Notes under the pieces: generated by a model
Database searches by the model: none
What the model was told of the DNA's origin: nothing
Seen by the model: only the letters and a program-made list of their open reading frames with translations
Origin: Actinomycetes bacterium
Lineage (GTDB): Bacteria; Actinomycetota; Thermoleophilia; BMS3ABIN01
DNA length: 7,002 bases
Direction of reading: 5' to 3'
NCBI GenBank assembly: GCA_021790075.1
Contig: JAJYIN010000116.1
Span: forward strand, 1 to 7,002
Shown: positions 6,932-7,002 of the stretch, piece after piece
Position numbering within the stretch: position 1 is the first letter of the stretch
How the letters are laid out: each line of letters opens with the position of its first letter
Translations under genes and position numbers: made by a program

Positions 6932-7002
6932 CTTCCCCCTGTCCGCGCGCGGGTCCATCATATCGGGGACCGTCTATACCGCGATTGCCATCCTTCCCCC
7001 TG
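6932..7002. repeat. Direct repeat CTTCCCCCTG, two copies 61 bp apart
   Basis: Identical 10-mers lie at 6932-6941 and 6993-7002, the second cut by the window edge so that its full length is unknown. They lie upstream of the tusDCB promoter, at roughly -95 and -155 from the predicted start. Confidence 0.3.

Larger units (their letters stand above)
6743..7002. other. Leader and upstream region of the tusDCB operon
   Basis: No gene is recognisable on either strand. The left part is the 5' leader of tusD with its AAGGAG site (6756-6751), then comes the promoter at 6848-6876. Beyond that lie an inverted repeat (6890-6912) and a 10-bp direct repeat at 6932-6941 and 6993-7002. A ten-codon minus-strand frame (MMDPRADRGK, beginning near 6962) is too short and unsupported to call. 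Confidence 0.5.

Noticed and set aside
6881..7002. Possible tRNA or small RNA gene at the right edge
   Set aside because: The inverted repeat at 6890-6912 does not extend into a cloverleaf, no T-loop-like GGTTCGA segment is found, and no promoter serves it.

Overview
This window is high-GC bacterial chromosome with short intergenic gaps and no mobile elements, tRNA, rRNA or CRISPR. It carries eight genes. The organism cannot be named from the sequence. TTG and GTG starts, a probable leaderless mRNA, hairpins without U-tracts and a membrane-anchored secreted protein with an EPVYGPG..CCPS motif would suit an uncultivated actinobacterial lineage. The sulfur-relay and BPL_N-type genes also occur in anaerobic Deltaproteobacteria-like groups, so this placement is a weak inference.

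Layout, left to right. A plus-strand gene (169-858) encodes a membrane-anchored extracytoplasmic protein of unknown function. It runs tail to tail, only 6 bp apart, into a minus-strand AMP-forming acetyl-CoA synthetase (acsA, 865-2955). Divergent from acsA is a plus-strand MazG-like nucleotide pyrophosphohydrolase (3163-3534). Next is a small minus-strand glycine-patterned gene that appears broken by a one-base frameshift near its start (3632-3984). Across a 150-bp AT-rich divergent region lies a plus-strand BPL_N/class I amidotransferase-like protein (4135-5496). Its start codon sits where a TATAAT box predicts transcription start, which suggests a leaderless mRNA. A perfect 15-bp hairpin closes this gene.

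The right-hand part is a minus-strand tusD-tusC-tusB (dsrE-dsrF-dsrH) operon, transcribed from a good sigma70-type promoter (TTGACA-17-TACGAT) near 6848-6876. TusD keeps the sulfur-carrying cysteine at position 78. No dsrAB, dsrC/tusE or tusA gene is in view, so the window cannot say whether the complex serves tRNA thiolation or dissimilatory sulfur chemistry.

Functionally this is mostly a set of independent housekeeping or accessory units: acetate activation, nucleotide clean-up and sulfur relay. The least ordinary parts are the 3632-4135 divergent region (frameshifted gene, helically phased TGTAAAT repeats, leaderless start) and the unassigned C-terminal domain of the BPL_N protein. I see no clear evidence for a wholly new multi-gene system.
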